A stretch of DNA of 64,000 bases from Streptomyces endocoffeicus (GCF_016741935.1 NZ_JAERRG010000008.1:310001-374000), one strand, 5' to 3'; shown: positions 18,640 to 27,959, counted from the first letter of the stretch. Notes: generated by a model from the letters alone, not told the origin. Numbers and translations are program-made.

Positions 18640-20769
18640 CTACGCGGGAACGCTCGCCACGCCCCCCGCCAGGAACGTCTTCCCGTTCACCCGCTCCGAG
18701 ACGCCCTCGCGGTCCAGGTACGGCGTGATGCCGCCCAGGTGGAAGGGCCAGCCGGCGCCGGTGATCAGGCACAGGTCGATGTCCTGCGCCTCGGCGACGA
18801 CGTCCTCCTCGAGCATCAGCCCGATCTCCTGCGCGACCGCGTCCAGCACCCGGGCGCGCACCTGCTCCTCGGTCAGGACGGTGTCGCCCTGCTGGAGCAG
18901 CGCGGCGACCTCCGGGTCCAGCTTCGGCTCCCCGGAGTCGTGGACGTAGAAGCCGCGCTTGCCCGCCTCGACCACGCGCTTGAGGTTCTCCGAGACCGTG
19001 AAGCGGTCCGGGAACGCGCCGTGCAGCGTCTCGGAGACATGCAGGCCGATCGCCGGGCCGACCAGCTCCAGCAGCACCAGCGGGGACATCGGCAGGCCCA
19101 GCGGCTCGATGGCGCGCTCGGCGACGTCCACCGGGGTGCCCTCGTCGATCACGTTCTGGATCTCGCCCATGAAGCGGGTCAGGATCCGGTTGACCACGAA
19201 CGCCGGGGCGTCCTTGACCAGGACGGCGGTCTTCTTCAGCTTCTTGGCCACGCCGAAGGCCGTGGCCAGCGAGGCGTCATCGGTCTTCTCACCGCGGACG
19301 ATCTCCAGCAGGGGCAGGATCGCGACCGGGTTGAAGAAGTGGAAGCCCACGACCCGCTCGGGGTGCTTGAGCTGGGAGGCCATCTCGGACACCGACAGCG
19401 AGGAGGTGTTGGTGGCGAGGATGGCGTGCTCCGGCACGACCGCCTCGACCTCGGCGAACACCTGCTGCTTGACGCCCATCTCCTCGAAGACGGCCTCGAT
19501 GACGAAGTCGGCGTCGGAGAACGCGGCGGCCTTGTCCAGCGAACCGGTCACCGCGGCCTTGAGGCGGTTGGCCCGGTCCTGGTTGATCCGGCCCTTGAGC
19601 AGCAGCTTGTCGATCTCGCCGTGGACATAGCCCACGCCCTTGTCGATCCGCGCCTGGTCGATGTCGGTCAGCACGACCGGCACCTCGAGACGCCGTGCGA
19701 ACAGCAGCGCCAGCTGCGAGGCCATCAGACCCGCGCCCACGACGCCCACCTTGGAGACCGGGCGCGCCAGCGACTTGTCCGGGGCGCCGGCCGGGCGCTT
19801 GCCGCGCTTCTGCACCAGGTTGAAGGCGTAGATGCCGCTGCGCAGCTCGCTGCCCATGATGAGGTCGGCGAGCGCCTTCTCCTCGGCCTCGTAGCCTCGG
19901 GCGAGGTCGCCGTTGCGCGCGGCGTCGATGATCTCCAGCGCGCGGTAGGCGGCCGGGGCCGCTCCGTGCACCTTGCCGTCGGCGATGGCGCGGCCGCGCA
20001 CCACGGCCTCGTGCCAGGCGTCGCCGCGGTCGATCTCGGGCCGTACGACCTCGAGCTCGCCCTTGAGGACGGCGGCGGTCCAGATCAGCGACTGCTCCAG
20101 GAAGTCCGCGCCCTCGAAGATCGCGTCGGCGATCCCGAGTTCGTAGACCTGCTCGCCCTTGAGCTGCTTGTTCTGGTTGAGCGAGTTCTCGATGATGACC
20201 GAGACCGCGCGGTCGGCGCCGATCAGGTTCGGCAGCAGGGTGCAGCCGCCCCAGCCGGGCACCAGGCCGAGGAACACCTCGGGCAGCGAGAAGGCGGGCA
20301 GCGCCGCGGAGACGGTGCGGTAGGCGCAGTGCAGCCCGACCTCGACCCCGCCGCCCATCGCCGCGCCGTTGTAGTACGCGAAGGTGGGCACGGCGAGCGC
20401 CGACAGCCGCTTGAAGACGTCATGGCCGCCCTTGCCGATGGCCAGCGCGTCCTCGTGGCGCTTCAGCAGCTCCACGCCCTTGAGGTCGGCGCCGACGGCG
20501 AAGATGAACGGCTTACCGGTGATGCCGACACCGGTGATCTCGCCGTCCGCGGCCTCCTTCTCGACCTGGTCGATCGCCGCGCTGAGGTTGGCGAGCGAGG
20601 CCGGGCCGAAGGTGGTGGGCTTGGTGTGGTCCAGGCCGTTGTCCAGCGTGATGAGCGCGAAGCGGCCGGCGTTCTGGGGGAGATCGAGGTGGCGGACGTG
20701 CGCCTGTGTCACGACCTCGCCCGGGAAGAGCTCTGCCGCTCCCTTGAGAAGCTCTGCGGTGTTGGTCAC
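18640..20769 (-). CDS. fadB: Multifunctional fatty-acid oxidation protein (enoyl-CoA hydratase / 3-hydroxyacyl-CoA dehydrogenase)
   Basis: 709 residues from the GTG at 20769, with GAGGGG upstream and a 4-base GTGA overlap with the fadA stop. Residues about 1-200 are a crotonase domain (GGGVEVGLHCAYRTV, and SLPEVFLGLVPGWGG with the catalytic Glu). From about 335 a Rossmann NAD domain begins (KVGVVGAGLMASQLALLFARR), followed by HHCDH C-terminal domains with FVVNRILTRFMGE. It hydrates enoyl-CoA and oxidises the 3-hydroxyacyl-CoA in beta-oxidation. With FadA it forms the trifunctional complex. Length and order match S. coelicolor fadB. Confidence 0.93.
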   Translation of the reverse strand: MTNTAELLKGAAELFPGEVVTQAHVRHLDLPQNAGRFALITLDNGLDHTKPTTFGPASLANLSAAIDQVEKEAADGEITGVGITGKPFIFAVGADLKGVELLKRHEDALAIGKGGHDVFKRLSALAVPTFAYYNGAAMGGGVEVGLHCAYRTVSAALPAFSLPEVFLGLVPGWGGCTLLPNLIGADRAVSVIIENSLNQNKQLKGEQVYELGIADAIFEGADFLEQSLIWTAAVLKGELEVVRPEIDRGDAWHEAVVRGRAIADGKVHGAAPAAYRALEIIDAARNGDLARGYEAEEKALADLIMGSELRSGIYAFNLVQKRGKRPAGAPDKSLARPVSKVGVVGAGLMASQLALLFARRLEVPVVLTDIDQARIDKGVGYVHGEIDKLLLKGRINQDRANRLKAAVTGSLDKAAAFSDADFVIEAVFEEMGVKQQVFAEVEAVVPEHAILATNTSSLSVSEMASQLKHPERVVGFHFFNPVAILPLLEIVRGEKTDDASLATAFGVAKKLKKTAVLVKDAPAFVVNRILTRFMGEIQNVIDEGTPVDVAERAIEPLGLPMSPLVLLELVGPAIGLHVSETLHGAFPDRFTVSENLKRVVEAGKRGFYVHDSGEPKLDPEVAALLQQGDTVLTEEQVRARVLDAVAQEIGLMLEEDVVAEAQDIDLCLITGAGWPFHLGGITPYLDREGVSERVNGKTFLAGGVASVPA

Positions 20770-21983
20770 TTGTTCCCCTCGAAGTGCGGGTTCTCCCAGA
20801 TCACGGTGCCACCCATGCCGAAGCCGATGCACATCGTCGTGATGCCGTAGCGGACCTCGGGGCGCTCCTCGAACTGCCGTGCCAGCTGGGTCATCAGACG
20901 GACACCGGAGGAGGCCAGCGGATGGCCGTAGGCGATCGCGCCGCCGTACTGGTTGACGCGCTCGTCGTCGTCCGCGATGCCGTAGTGGTCCAGGAACGAC
21001 AGGACCTGGACGGCGAACGCCTCGTTGATCTCGAACAGGCCGATGTCCTCGATGGACAGACCGGCCTTCGCCAGGGCCTTCTTGGTGGCCGGGACCGGGC
21101 CGTAGCCCATCACCTCGGGCTCGACGCCCGCGAAGGCGAACGAGACCAGGCGCATCCTCACCGGCAGGCCCAGCTCCCGGGCGAAGTCCTCGGAGGCGAT
21201 CAGCGAGGCGGTGGCGCCGTCGTTGAGCCCCGCGGAGTTACCGGCCGTGACCCGGCCGTGCGGGCGGAACGGGGTCTTCAGCGTGGCCAGGCCCTCCAGC
21301 GTGGTGCCCGGGCGCATCGGCTCGTCGGCGGTGGCCAGGCCCCAGCCCAGTTCCCCGCCCTCGGGGGAGGTGCGGCGCACCGAGATCGGCACCAGGTCCT
21401 GCTGGATCTTGCCGTTGGCGTACGCCTTGGCGGCCTTCTCCTGGCTGCGCACCGCGAACTCGTCGGCGCGCCGCTTGGAGATGTGCGGCAGCCGGTCGTG
21501 GAGGTTCTCCGCCGTCATGCCCATGAACAGGGCCGACTCGTCGACCAGCTTCTCCGAGACGAAGCGCGGGTTGGGGTCGACCGCCTCGCCCATGGGGTGG
21601 CGGCCCATGTGCTCGACACCGCCCGCGACCACGGCGTCGTAGGCGCCGAAGGCGATGGATCCCGCGGTGGTGGTCACGGCCGTCATCGCACCGGCACACA
21701 TCCGGTCGATGGCGTAGCCGGGGACCGACTGGGGCAGCCCGGCCAGGATGCCCGCGGTGCGGCCGATGGTCAGGCCCTGGTCGCCGATCTGCGTCGTCGC
21801 GGCGATGGCCACCTCGTCGATGCGCTCCGGCGGCAGATCCGGGTTGCGGCGCAGCAGCTCCCGGATGCACTTGACGACCAGGTCGTCGGCGCGGGTCTCG
21901 TGGTAGATGCCCTTCGGGCCCGCCTTGCCGAATGGGGTCCGGACGCCGTCGACGAAGACGACGTCCCTAGCGGTACGAGGCAC
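20766..21983 (-). CDS. fadA: Acetyl-CoA C-acyltransferase (thiolase)
   Basis: 405 residues from the GTG at 21983, with GGAGGAG seven bases upstream; the frame is open further back. It cleaves 3-ketoacyl-CoA in the last step of beta-oxidation. Seen: the nucleophilic Cys in IDRMCAGAMTAV near residue 95, the catalytic His in YGGAIAYGHPLASSG, and the second Cys in TTMCIGFGMGG near the C-terminus. It leads the fadA-fadB operon, and a TetR-type palindrome lies about 70 bases upstream. Confidence 0.93.
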   Translation of the reverse strand: MPRTARDVVFVDGVRTPFGKAGPKGIYHETRADDLVVKCIRELLRRNPDLPPERIDEVAIAATTQIGDQGLTIGRTAGILAGLPQSVPGYAIDRMCAGAMTAVTTTAGSIAFGAYDAVVAGGVEHMGRHPMGEAVDPNPRFVSEKLVDESALFMGMTAENLHDRLPHISKRRADEFAVRSQEKAAKAYANGKIQQDLVPISVRRTSPEGGELGWGLATADEPMRPGTTLEGLATLKTPFRPHGRVTAGNSAGLNDGATASLIASEDFARELGLPVRMRLVSFAFAGVEPEVMGYGPVPATKKALAKAGLSIEDIGLFEINEAFAVQVLSFLDHYGIADDDERVNQYGGAIAYGHPLASSGVRLMTQLARQFEERPEVRYGITTMCIGFGMGGTVIWENPHFEGNK

Positions 21984-22053
21984 GTTGGCTCTCCTCCAGG
22001 TGCGGGATGGCACTGCTGCGGGCACGCCGGGAGCGCGCCGTCACACCCTCATG

Positions 22054-22067
22054 CTACTTATGAGTAA
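22054..22067. promoter_or_regulatory. Imperfect palindrome upstream of fadA, candidate operator
   Basis: CTACTTATGAGTAA (on the minus strand TTACTCATAAGTAG) is a 14-bp palindrome with 5 of 7 pairs matching. It sits in an unusually AT-rich patch 70-85 bases before the fadA start. It resembles TTACTCRYRAGTAA-type sites of actinobacterial fatty-acid TetR regulators; that resemblance is from memory. Confidence 0.4.
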
Positions 22068-22151
22068 CCAAGCTGCCCAGTCCCCACCGCCGGAGGGTTG
22101 AAGGTCACAGCCGCGGGCCGGCGGCGAGGCCGCCGGTCCACGCGCGTCACA

Positions 22152-23429
22152 TCATGCCGGGGGCGTCAGCAAGGCGGCCGTCAGCACCGGGGTCACCTGG
22201 TCGACCTGCCAGGGACGGGCGCCGTGACCTGCGAGAACGGACGCGATCGCATCCGTCGTCGGCTCGGCGGGCGGCTCCCAGCACAGCCGCCGGACGGTGT
22301 CCGGGGCGATCAGGTTCTCCTGCGGAAGATTCAGCTGTTCGGCCAGCTGGGTGACGGCCGCACGCGCCGCGGAGAGCCGCGCCGCCGCCACCGGGTCCTT
22401 GTCGGCCCACGCCCGGGGCGGGGGCGGACCGGCCACCGGCTGGCCCGGCTGGGGGAGGTCGGCCTCCGGCAGCGCCCGCGCCCGGTCCACCGCGGCCTGC
22501 CACTGCTCCAGCTGGCGCCGGTTCATCCGATGGCCGAAACCGTTCAGCGCGGTCAGTGCCCGGACGTCTCCCGGCAGGGCCAGCGCGGCCTCGACGATGG
22601 CCGCGTCGCCCAGCACCTTGCCCGGTGAGACATCGCGGCGCTGGGCGATCCGGTCCCGGGCCGTCCACAGCTCGCGCACCACGGCCATCTGCCGGCGCCG
22701 CCGGACCTTGTGCATCCCCGACGTCCGCCGCCAGGGGTCCTTGCGCGGCGGGGCGGGCGGGGCCGCGGCGATGGCCGCGAACTCCTGGTGCGCCCACTCC
22801 AGCTTCTCCTGCCGCTCCAGCTCGTCCTCCAGCGCGTCGCGCAGGTCCACCAGCAGCTCGACGTCGAGCGCGGCGTAGTGCAGCCAGGGCTCGGGCAGCG
22901 GGCGGGTGGACCAGTCCACGGCGGAGTGGCCCTTCTCCAGGGCGTATCCGAGGATGTTCTCGACCATGGCGCCGAGCCCCACCCGGGCGAACCCGGCCAG
23001 CCGGCCCGCGAGTTCGGTGTCGAAGATCCGGGCCGGGACCATGCCTATGTCCCGCAGACAGGGCAGATCCTGGGTCGCGGCGTGCAGGACCCATTCGGCG
23101 TCGGCGATCGCGGCGCCCAGACCCGAGAGGTCGGGGCAGCCGACGGGGTCGATCAGTGCGGTCCCCGCTCCGGCCCGGCGCAGCTGGACCAGATAGGCCC
23201 GCTGTCCGTAGCGGTAGCCGGAGGCGCGCTCGGCATCGACGGCCACCGGGCCGTGGCCGGCGGCGAAGGTCGCGATGACCTCGGCCAGCGTGTCCGCGTC
23301 GGCGGTGACGGGCGGGATGCCCTCGCGCGGCTCCAGCAAGGGGACCGGCGCCGGGGGGAGGTCGTCCGGAGGAGCGCCCCCGGTGGTTCGCAGTGTCGTC
23401 TCTGCTGCGGTCTCTTGGGCGTCGGTCAC
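22152..23429 (-). CDS. Ribonuclease D-like 3'-5' exonuclease with HRDC domain
   Basis: 425 residues from the GTG at 23429. The DEDD-type exonuclease domain (about residues 40-215) shows all expected acidic motifs: VAVDAERASGYRYGQ, LHAATQDLPCL, DTELAGRLAG and YAALDVELLVDL (Tyr-Asp, DEDDy type). An HRDC domain follows (about 235-320; VVRELWTARDRIAQRRDVSP). A C-terminal extension of about 100 residues contains a Pro-rich link. Such enzymes trim the 3' ends of stable RNA precursors. It is between fadA and whiI, as in S. coelicolor. Confidence 0.9.
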   Translation of the reverse strand: MTDAQETAAETTLRTTGGAPPDDLPPAPVPLLEPREGIPPVTADADTLAEVIATFAAGHGPVAVDAERASGYRYGQRAYLVQLRRAGAGTALIDPVGCPDLSGLGAAIADAEWVLHAATQDLPCLRDIGMVPARIFDTELAGRLAGFARVGLGAMVENILGYALEKGHSAVDWSTRPLPEPWLHYAALDVELLVDLRDALEDELERQEKLEWAHQEFAAIAAAPPAPPRKDPWRRTSGMHKVRRRRQMAVVRELWTARDRIAQRRDVSPGKVLGDAAIVEAALALPGDVRALTALNGFGHRMNRRQLEQWQAAVDRARALPEADLPQPGQPVAGPPPPRAWADKDPVAAARLSAARAAVTQLAEQLNLPQENLIAPDTVRRLCWEPPAEPTTDAIASVLAGHGARPWQVDQVTPVLTAALLTPPA

Positions 23430-23543
23430 CTGTCAAGGGTAGCTGTGTGCGGGGAGTACGCAGGGCGCCCGTCGACGGAACGTTCCGTCGACGGGCGCGG
23501 GGGGTGGTGGGCGGTGGCGTGGCGGCCGGGCGGGCGGTACGGC

Positions 23544-24203
23544 TCAGTGGATGATTCCGGTCCGCAGTGCGACCGCGACCATTCCCGCCCGGTCTCCGGT
23601 GCCCAGCTTGCGGGCGATCCGGGCGAGGTGACTCTTGACGGTGAGCGCGGACAAGCCCATCGAGACGCCGATGGCCTTGTTGGACTGGCCCTCCGCAACC
23701 AGCCTCAGCACCTCGACCTCGCGGCCCGACAGCTCCCGGTAGCCGCCCGGGTGGCCGGGGGCGCCCGGCGGGCGGCGGTGCATCCGGGCGGCGGCGCCGA
23801 GCGGGGCGGCGCCGGGGCGGCCCGGGATGCCGAGGTTGGTGCGGGTGCCGGTGACGACATAGCCCTTGACGCCGCCGGCCAGTGCGTTCCGTACGGCGCC
23901 GATGTCATCGGCGGCGGACAGGGCCAGCCCGTTGGGCCAGCCCGCGGCGCGGGTCTCGGACAGCAGCGTGAGGCCGGAGCCGTCGGGGAGGTGGACATCG
24001 GCCACGCAGATGTCGCGCGGATTCCCGATGCGGGGACGGGCCTCGGCGATGGACGACGCCTCGATGACGTCGCGCACCCCGAGGGCCCAGAGGTGGCGGG
24101 TGACGGTGGAACGAACGCGGGGGTCGGCAACGACCACCATGGCCGTCGGCTTGTTCGGGCGGTAGGCGACCAGGCTGGACGGTTGCTCGAGGAGAACAGA
24201 CAC
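23544..24203 (-). CDS. whiI: Atypical LuxR/NarL-type response regulator WhiI (sporulation)
   Basis: 219 residues from the GTG at 24203, with AGGAGG 5 bases upstream. The receiver domain (about residues 18-135) keeps the usual phospho-acceptor context VADVHLPDGSG. However, the N-terminal acidic pair is reduced to one Asp (VVVADPRV) and the conserved Lys after the fifth strand is replaced (GYVVTGT). A Gly/Pro/Arg-rich linker leads to a LuxR HTH (about 155-215, LSALTVKSHLARIARKLG). The lack of a kinase partner, the degenerate pocket and the position between RNase D and DUF3000 match WhiI, needed for aerial hyphae to septate into spores. Symbol by synteny and features. Confidence 0.78.
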   Translation of the reverse strand: MSVLLEQPSSLVAYRPNKPTAMVVVADPRVRSTVTRHLWALGVRDVIEASSIAEARPRIGNPRDICVADVHLPDGSGLTLLSETRAAGWPNGLALSAADDIGAVRNALAGGVKGYVVTGTRTNLGIPGRPGAAPLGAAARMHRRPPGAPGHPGGYRELSGREVEVLRLVAEGQSNKAIGVSMGLSALTVKSHLARIARKLGTGDRAGMVAVALRTGIIH

Positions 24204-24344
24204 CAGGTCCTCCTGGGGAAGTGGTGGGACGGGTCACCACGTCCTTCGGCACCGATACGGCCGGGCTTTAGAGAATGATCACGATTTGGTGAGTAACAAT
24301 TCGGGCAATTAGGACGACTGATCGATCGTGCCTGATCTTTTTCA

Positions 24345-24413
24345 GGACATCCGGAAGCTCAGCTTCTTTTTCCGGATATCCCGAACATCACGAACATCCC
24401 GAGCATCCCGAAG
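24345..24413 (-). terminator. Hairpin plus 9-bp tandem repeats downstream of the DUF3000 gene
   Basis: 12-bp arms (24345-24356 and 24370-24381) with one mismatch form a hairpin. Between it and the DUF3000 stop, four degenerate 9-bp units (24378-24413, ATCCCGAAC-like) run up to one base short of the stop codon. Confidence 0.6.
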
Positions 24414-24414
24414 C

Positions 24415-25146
24415 TCAGCGCGCCTGGGGACCCCTCCGCTGCGGCAGCGAGACGACCCCCGCCTCCGTGGCGCCGGCCGGGGGCAGGCCCGCGATCTGGC
24501 ACAGGAGGTCGCACCACGCGGCCAGGTGTCCCGCGGTGTCCGGCACGCCCAGCCGTTCGGTGGCGCCCTCTCCCGCCGGCTCCGGGCGGCGTGGGCCGGG
24601 GTGGGCCGGTTCCGGGGGCGGGTGGTCGGACGGGGTCCAGGAGGCCCGGATCTCGATCCGGGTGGACGGCTCCCGCTCGCTCATCGCGCCGAAGTAGTGC
24701 GAGCTCGCCCGGGTGACCGTGCCGCTGGGCTCCCCGTAGGGCAGACCGCGTGCCTCCAGCGCGCCGGTGAGCCAGGACCAGCACACCTCGGGCAGCAGCG
24801 GGTCCGCCGCGATCTCCGGCTCGAGGTCCGCGTGGACCAGCGTGACCAGGCGGAAGGTGCCGCGCCAGGCGTCGTGTCCGGCCGGGTCGTGCAGCAGGAT
24901 CAGCCGCCCCTCGGCCAGCTCTTCGTCATCGCCCGCCGCGCCGGTGACCACCGCCTCCAGCGCGTACGAGTAGGGTGCGAGCCGACGCGGGGGTGGGGTC
25001 GGATCGAGCTCCACCTCGGGCCGCACCCGCACACCGCGCATCGCGGTGACGGCATGCCGGAAGGCGGGAGGGGTGTCCTCACCGCCCGCGTCCGTGCCGT
25101 CAGGGCCGTCAGCACCGTTCGCGAGGTGTCCTTGAACCGCTGCCAT
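24415..25146 (-). CDS. DUF3000 family protein
   Basis: 243 residues from the ATG at 25146. Matches the actinobacterial DUF3000 family by recall: FRHAVTAMRGVRVRPEVEL near the start, then LAPYSYALEAVV, GRLILLHDPAGHDAWRGTFRLV and PEVCWSWLTGALEARGL. No signal peptide, membrane segment or known catalytic motif is visible; the last 60 residues include a Pro-rich stretch. In Streptomyces it lies next to hemE and close to RNase D. Function is unknown. The gene is divergent from hemE, with only 91 bases between starts. Confidence 0.85.
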   Translation of the reverse strand: MAAVQGHLANGADGPDGTDAGGEDTPPAFRHAVTAMRGVRVRPEVELDPTPPPRRLAPYSYALEAVVTGAAGDDEELAEGRLILLHDPAGHDAWRGTFRLVTLVHADLEPEIAADPLLPEVCWSWLTGALEARGLPYGEPSGTVTRASSHYFGAMSEREPSTRIEIRASWTPSDHPPPEPAHPGPRRPEPAGEGATERLGVPDTAGHLAAWCDLLCQIAGLPPAGATEAGVVSLPQRRGPQAR

Positions 25147-25237
25147 GCCCGGAAGACTAGGCGCATTGAGGGCCCTAACCGGGGAGGAACACCCGGGTTG
25201 GCGGGTCACTCGTTCGGCCCGTGCGAAAATCTGGGGC

Positions 25238-26344
25238 ATGAGCGCCAACGAGCGGCCCTCGGGCCAGCAGCAGACCGGCCGTGCCGCGGCTAGTTCCACA
25301 GCCGATTCCGCTTTTATGCGGGCCTGCCGCCGGGAGCCGGTGCCCCATACCCCTGTGTGGTTCATGCGGCAGGCGGGGCGCTCGCTTCCGGAGTACCGCA
25401 AGTTGCGCGAGGGCATCGCGATGCTGGAGTCCTGCACGCGGCCCGACCTGGTCACCGAGATCACGCTGCAGCCGGTGCGCCGCCACCGGGTGGACGCGGC
25501 CGTCTACTACAGCGACATCGTCGTGCCGCTCATGGCCATCGGTATCGACCTCGACATCAAGCCCGGTGTCGGGCCGGTCATCGAGCGGCCGATCCGCACC
25601 CGCGCCGATCTGGAGCGGCTGCGTCCGCTTGATCCGGACGATGTGAAGTACGTCACCGAGGCCATCGGGGCGCTCGTCGGCGAGCTCGGCGCGACCCCGC
25701 TCATCGGCTTCGCGGGCGCCCCCTTCACGCTCGCCAGCTATCTGGTCGAGGGCGGTCCCTCGCGCAACCACGAGCACACCAAGGCGCTCATGTACGGCGA
25801 CCCGGCGCTCTGGGCCGCGCTGCTGGACCGGCTCGCCGACATCACCACCGCCTTCCTCAAGGTGCAGATCGAGGCGGGCGCCTCGGCCGTCCAGCTCTTC
25901 GACTCCTGGGTGGGCGCCCTGGCCCCCGCCGACTACCGCCGCAGCGTGCTGCCCGCCTCCTCGAAGGTCTTCGACGCCGTCGCCGGATACGGTGTGCCGC
26001 GCATCCACTTCGGCGTGGGCACCGGCGAGTTGCTCGGGCTGCTCGGCGAGGCGGGCGCGGACGTCGTCGGTGTCGACTGGCGGGTGCCGCTGGACGAGGC
26101 CGCCCGGCGGGTCGGCCCCGGCAAGGCGCTCCAGGGCAATCTCGACCCCGCGGTGCTGTTCGCCCCGCGTACGGCCGTCGAGGCCAAGGCGGACGAGGTG
26201 CTGGAGGCGGCCCGGGGGGTGGAGGGGCATATCTTCAACCTCGGCCACGGCGTGCTGCCCAGCACCGATCCGGACGCGCTGACCCGACTCGTCGAGTATG
26301 TGCACACCCAGAGCGCATCGCGCGCACCTTCTGTGAAGGTCTGA
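25238..26344 (+). CDS. hemE: Uroporphyrinogen decarboxylase
   Basis: 368 residues from the ATG at 25238. It decarboxylates the four acetates of uroporphyrinogen III to give coproporphyrinogen III, the branch point for haem. Seen: the substrate-binding start PVWFMRQAGRSLPEYR (residues about 38-53), YYSDIVVPLMAIGIDL with the key Asp, GFAGAPFTLASYLVEGG, and FNLGHGVLPSTDP near the C-terminus. About 25 unconserved residues precede the core. hemG and hemQ of the same pathway lie 9-11 kb downstream on the same strand. Confidence 0.95.
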   Translation: MSANERPSGQQQTGRAAASSTADSAFMRACRREPVPHTPVWFMRQAGRSLPEYRKLREGIAMLESCTRPDLVTEITLQPVRRHRVDAAVYYSDIVVPLMAIGIDLDIKPGVGPVIERPIRTRADLERLRPLDPDDVKYVTEAIGALVGELGATPLIGFAGAPFTLASYLVEGGPSRNHEHTKALMYGDPALWAALLDRLADITTAFLKVQIEAGASAVQLFDSWVGALAPADYRRSVLPASSKVFDAVAGYGVPRIHFGVGTGELLGLLGEAGADVVGVDWRVPLDEAARRVGPGKALQGNLDPAVLFAPRTAVEAKADEVLEAARGVEGHIFNLGHGVLPSTDPDALTRLVEYVHTQSASRAPSVKV

Positions 26345-26387
26345 ACCAAGCGGGAACCCGCGTGCCTCCCGTGGCGTCGTGAGGGGC

Positions 26388-27959
26388 ATGACCGACATGC
26401 CCGCCACCGCGCTGTCAGCCCCGCAGGAGTCGCCGGAGTGTGTCCACTTCGTCGACGACTGGCACGGCATCCTCCACGAGACCCATGGCGGCGACTCGGA
26501 CCGGGTCGTCCTGGACTGTGCCAGGCGGCTGGTGGCCGATCCCGCGGGCGAGGAGGCGTACGCCTGGACGCTCGGGCTGGTCATGATGGCCGCGCACATC
26601 GGTCGGTTCTCCCGTAAGGACGTCGCCGCGGCGGCCCTGGAGGCGCTCCACGCCACCGACCGGCGGCTGCGCGAGGCCCCTTGCGCCCACCGGACGCATC
26701 CGTACGAGAGCGATCTGGACGACCGGATCGACCACTTCGTGGACGATCTGCCGCTGCTCACCAACGGGCTGGCCGAGGACCGGGACCCCGACTGGGAGGA
26801 CGACGCCACCAAGGAGCAGTGGCTGTGCCCGCGCGACATCGCCGGGTACGCGCGGGTCGCCATCGACGTCATCGCCCCCGGCAGCGTGGGCGGCATCCCG
26901 CCCCGGCTCCCGGTCCGCGACGCGCGCCGCGCCGAGGATCTGCGCTCGATCGTCTGGGACTACCCGAGCGCGGCGGTGGACCCCGCCCAGGAGCTGTCCG
27001 CCTACGCCAGGAACCTGGTCGCCAACCCCCTGGGCTACCACCGCGCCGGACTCGTGGTCGTCCTGCACGCCGCCTGCTGGTACGCCGCCAGCGGCCGGAT
27101 CCGCGACCGGCGGGTCCTGGACACCATGGTGGACGCCCTGGAGGCGGTGCTGCCCGGCCTCGGCGGCGCCTCCTGCGCGCACGGCGAGGGCGAGCACCCC
27201 GAGGTCGGCCGGGACACCGCGGAGCAGGCCACCGTGGGTATCCATCTGCTCAGCCCCGGCGGCCGGGGCGTCTACCGCCACTGGCACCGCGAGGAGCTGG
27301 AGACGGCGCCGCTGGAGGCGTGGCTGTGCCCCGCCTTCCTCGCCACGATCGCCCGCGAGGCGCTGGACCATCTGCGCGCCGGCCGCGAACGGCTCTTCGG
27401 CCTCCGGGACACCGCCCACCTGGACGAGGTGCTGCTGCGCCCCGGCGGACGGCTCGACATCGAACGGCTCACCCACGCCGTGCGGTTCCGCTGCCGGGAC
27501 GGGCAGGCCGCGGAGGACGCCGGGCTGTGGGCCGCGCGGCGGTTCGCGGCGGGCCCGGCCGATCCGCGCGAGCGGCTGGTGCTGCTGCTGGTGGCCTGCT
27601 GGTCGGTGACCTCGGGCGAGGAGGCCCCGCCCGAGGCCGTCCACCGGGATCTGCGGGCGATCCTCGGCGCGGTGCGGACCGACTTGGCGGCCGACCTGGC
27701 AGCGGACTTGGGGGCCGACTTGGCGGCCGGGTCCTGCCCGCACGAGGACGCGCACCCCTGGGAGGTGCTGGCCGAGCTGGCGGGCCGCCGTCACTTCGGC
27801 TTCCACGAGGACCCTTACGGCGCCCATCTCAACCATCTGTACGCGCCGGGGGAGTACGACACGCCCGAGCCGCCCTTCGGCCTTGAGGCGTGGAGCTGCC
27901 CCTGTCATGTGGCCGAGCGGGTCGGGCAGGCGCTGCGGATCATCGACGGCGCGCGCTGA
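26388..27959 (+). CDS. Hypothetical protein built of three repeated Cys/His modules
   Basis: 523 residues from the ATG at 26388 (GTG at 26379 and ATG at 26397 are alternatives). I do not recognise a named family. Three modules of about 165-185 residues each carry a C-x-H-x(3-4)-H-P motif (CAHRTHP at residue 99, CAHGEGEHP at 263, CPHEDAHP at 450). In each this is followed about 50 residues later by a W-x-C-P motif (Cys147, Cys314, Cys504) before an amphipathic helix (for example IAREALDHLRAG). Paired Cys and His suggest one metal site per module, which is inference. A short ADLAADL repeat lies near residue 435. It directly follows hemE by 43 bases and may be cotranscribed. Confidence 0.7.
   Translation: MTDMPATALSAPQESPECVHFVDDWHGILHETHGGDSDRVVLDCARRLVADPAGEEAYAWTLGLVMMAAHIGRFSRKDVAAAALEALHATDRRLREAPCAHRTHPYESDLDDRIDHFVDDLPLLTNGLAEDRDPDWEDDATKEQWLCPRDIAGYARVAIDVIAPGSVGGIPPRLPVRDARRAEDLRSIVWDYPSAAVDPAQELSAYARNLVANPLGYHRAGLVVVLHAACWYAASGRIRDRRVLDTMVDALEAVLPGLGGASCAHGEGEHPEVGRDTAEQATVGIHLLSPGGRGVYRHWHREELETAPLEAWLCPAFLATIAREALDHLRAGRERLFGLRDTAHLDEVLLRPGGRLDIERLTHAVRFRCRDGQAAEDAGLWAARRFAAGPADPRERLVLLLVACWSVTSGEEAPPEAVHRDLRAILGAVRTDLAADLAADLGADLAAGSCPHEDAHPWEVLAELAGRRHFGFHEDPYGAHLNHLYAPGEYDTPEPPFGLEAWSCPCHVAERVGQALRIIDGAR

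Noticed and set aside
18415..20850. Plus-strand open frame of 811 codons
   Set aside because: Antisense to fadB, which has complete catalytic domains.
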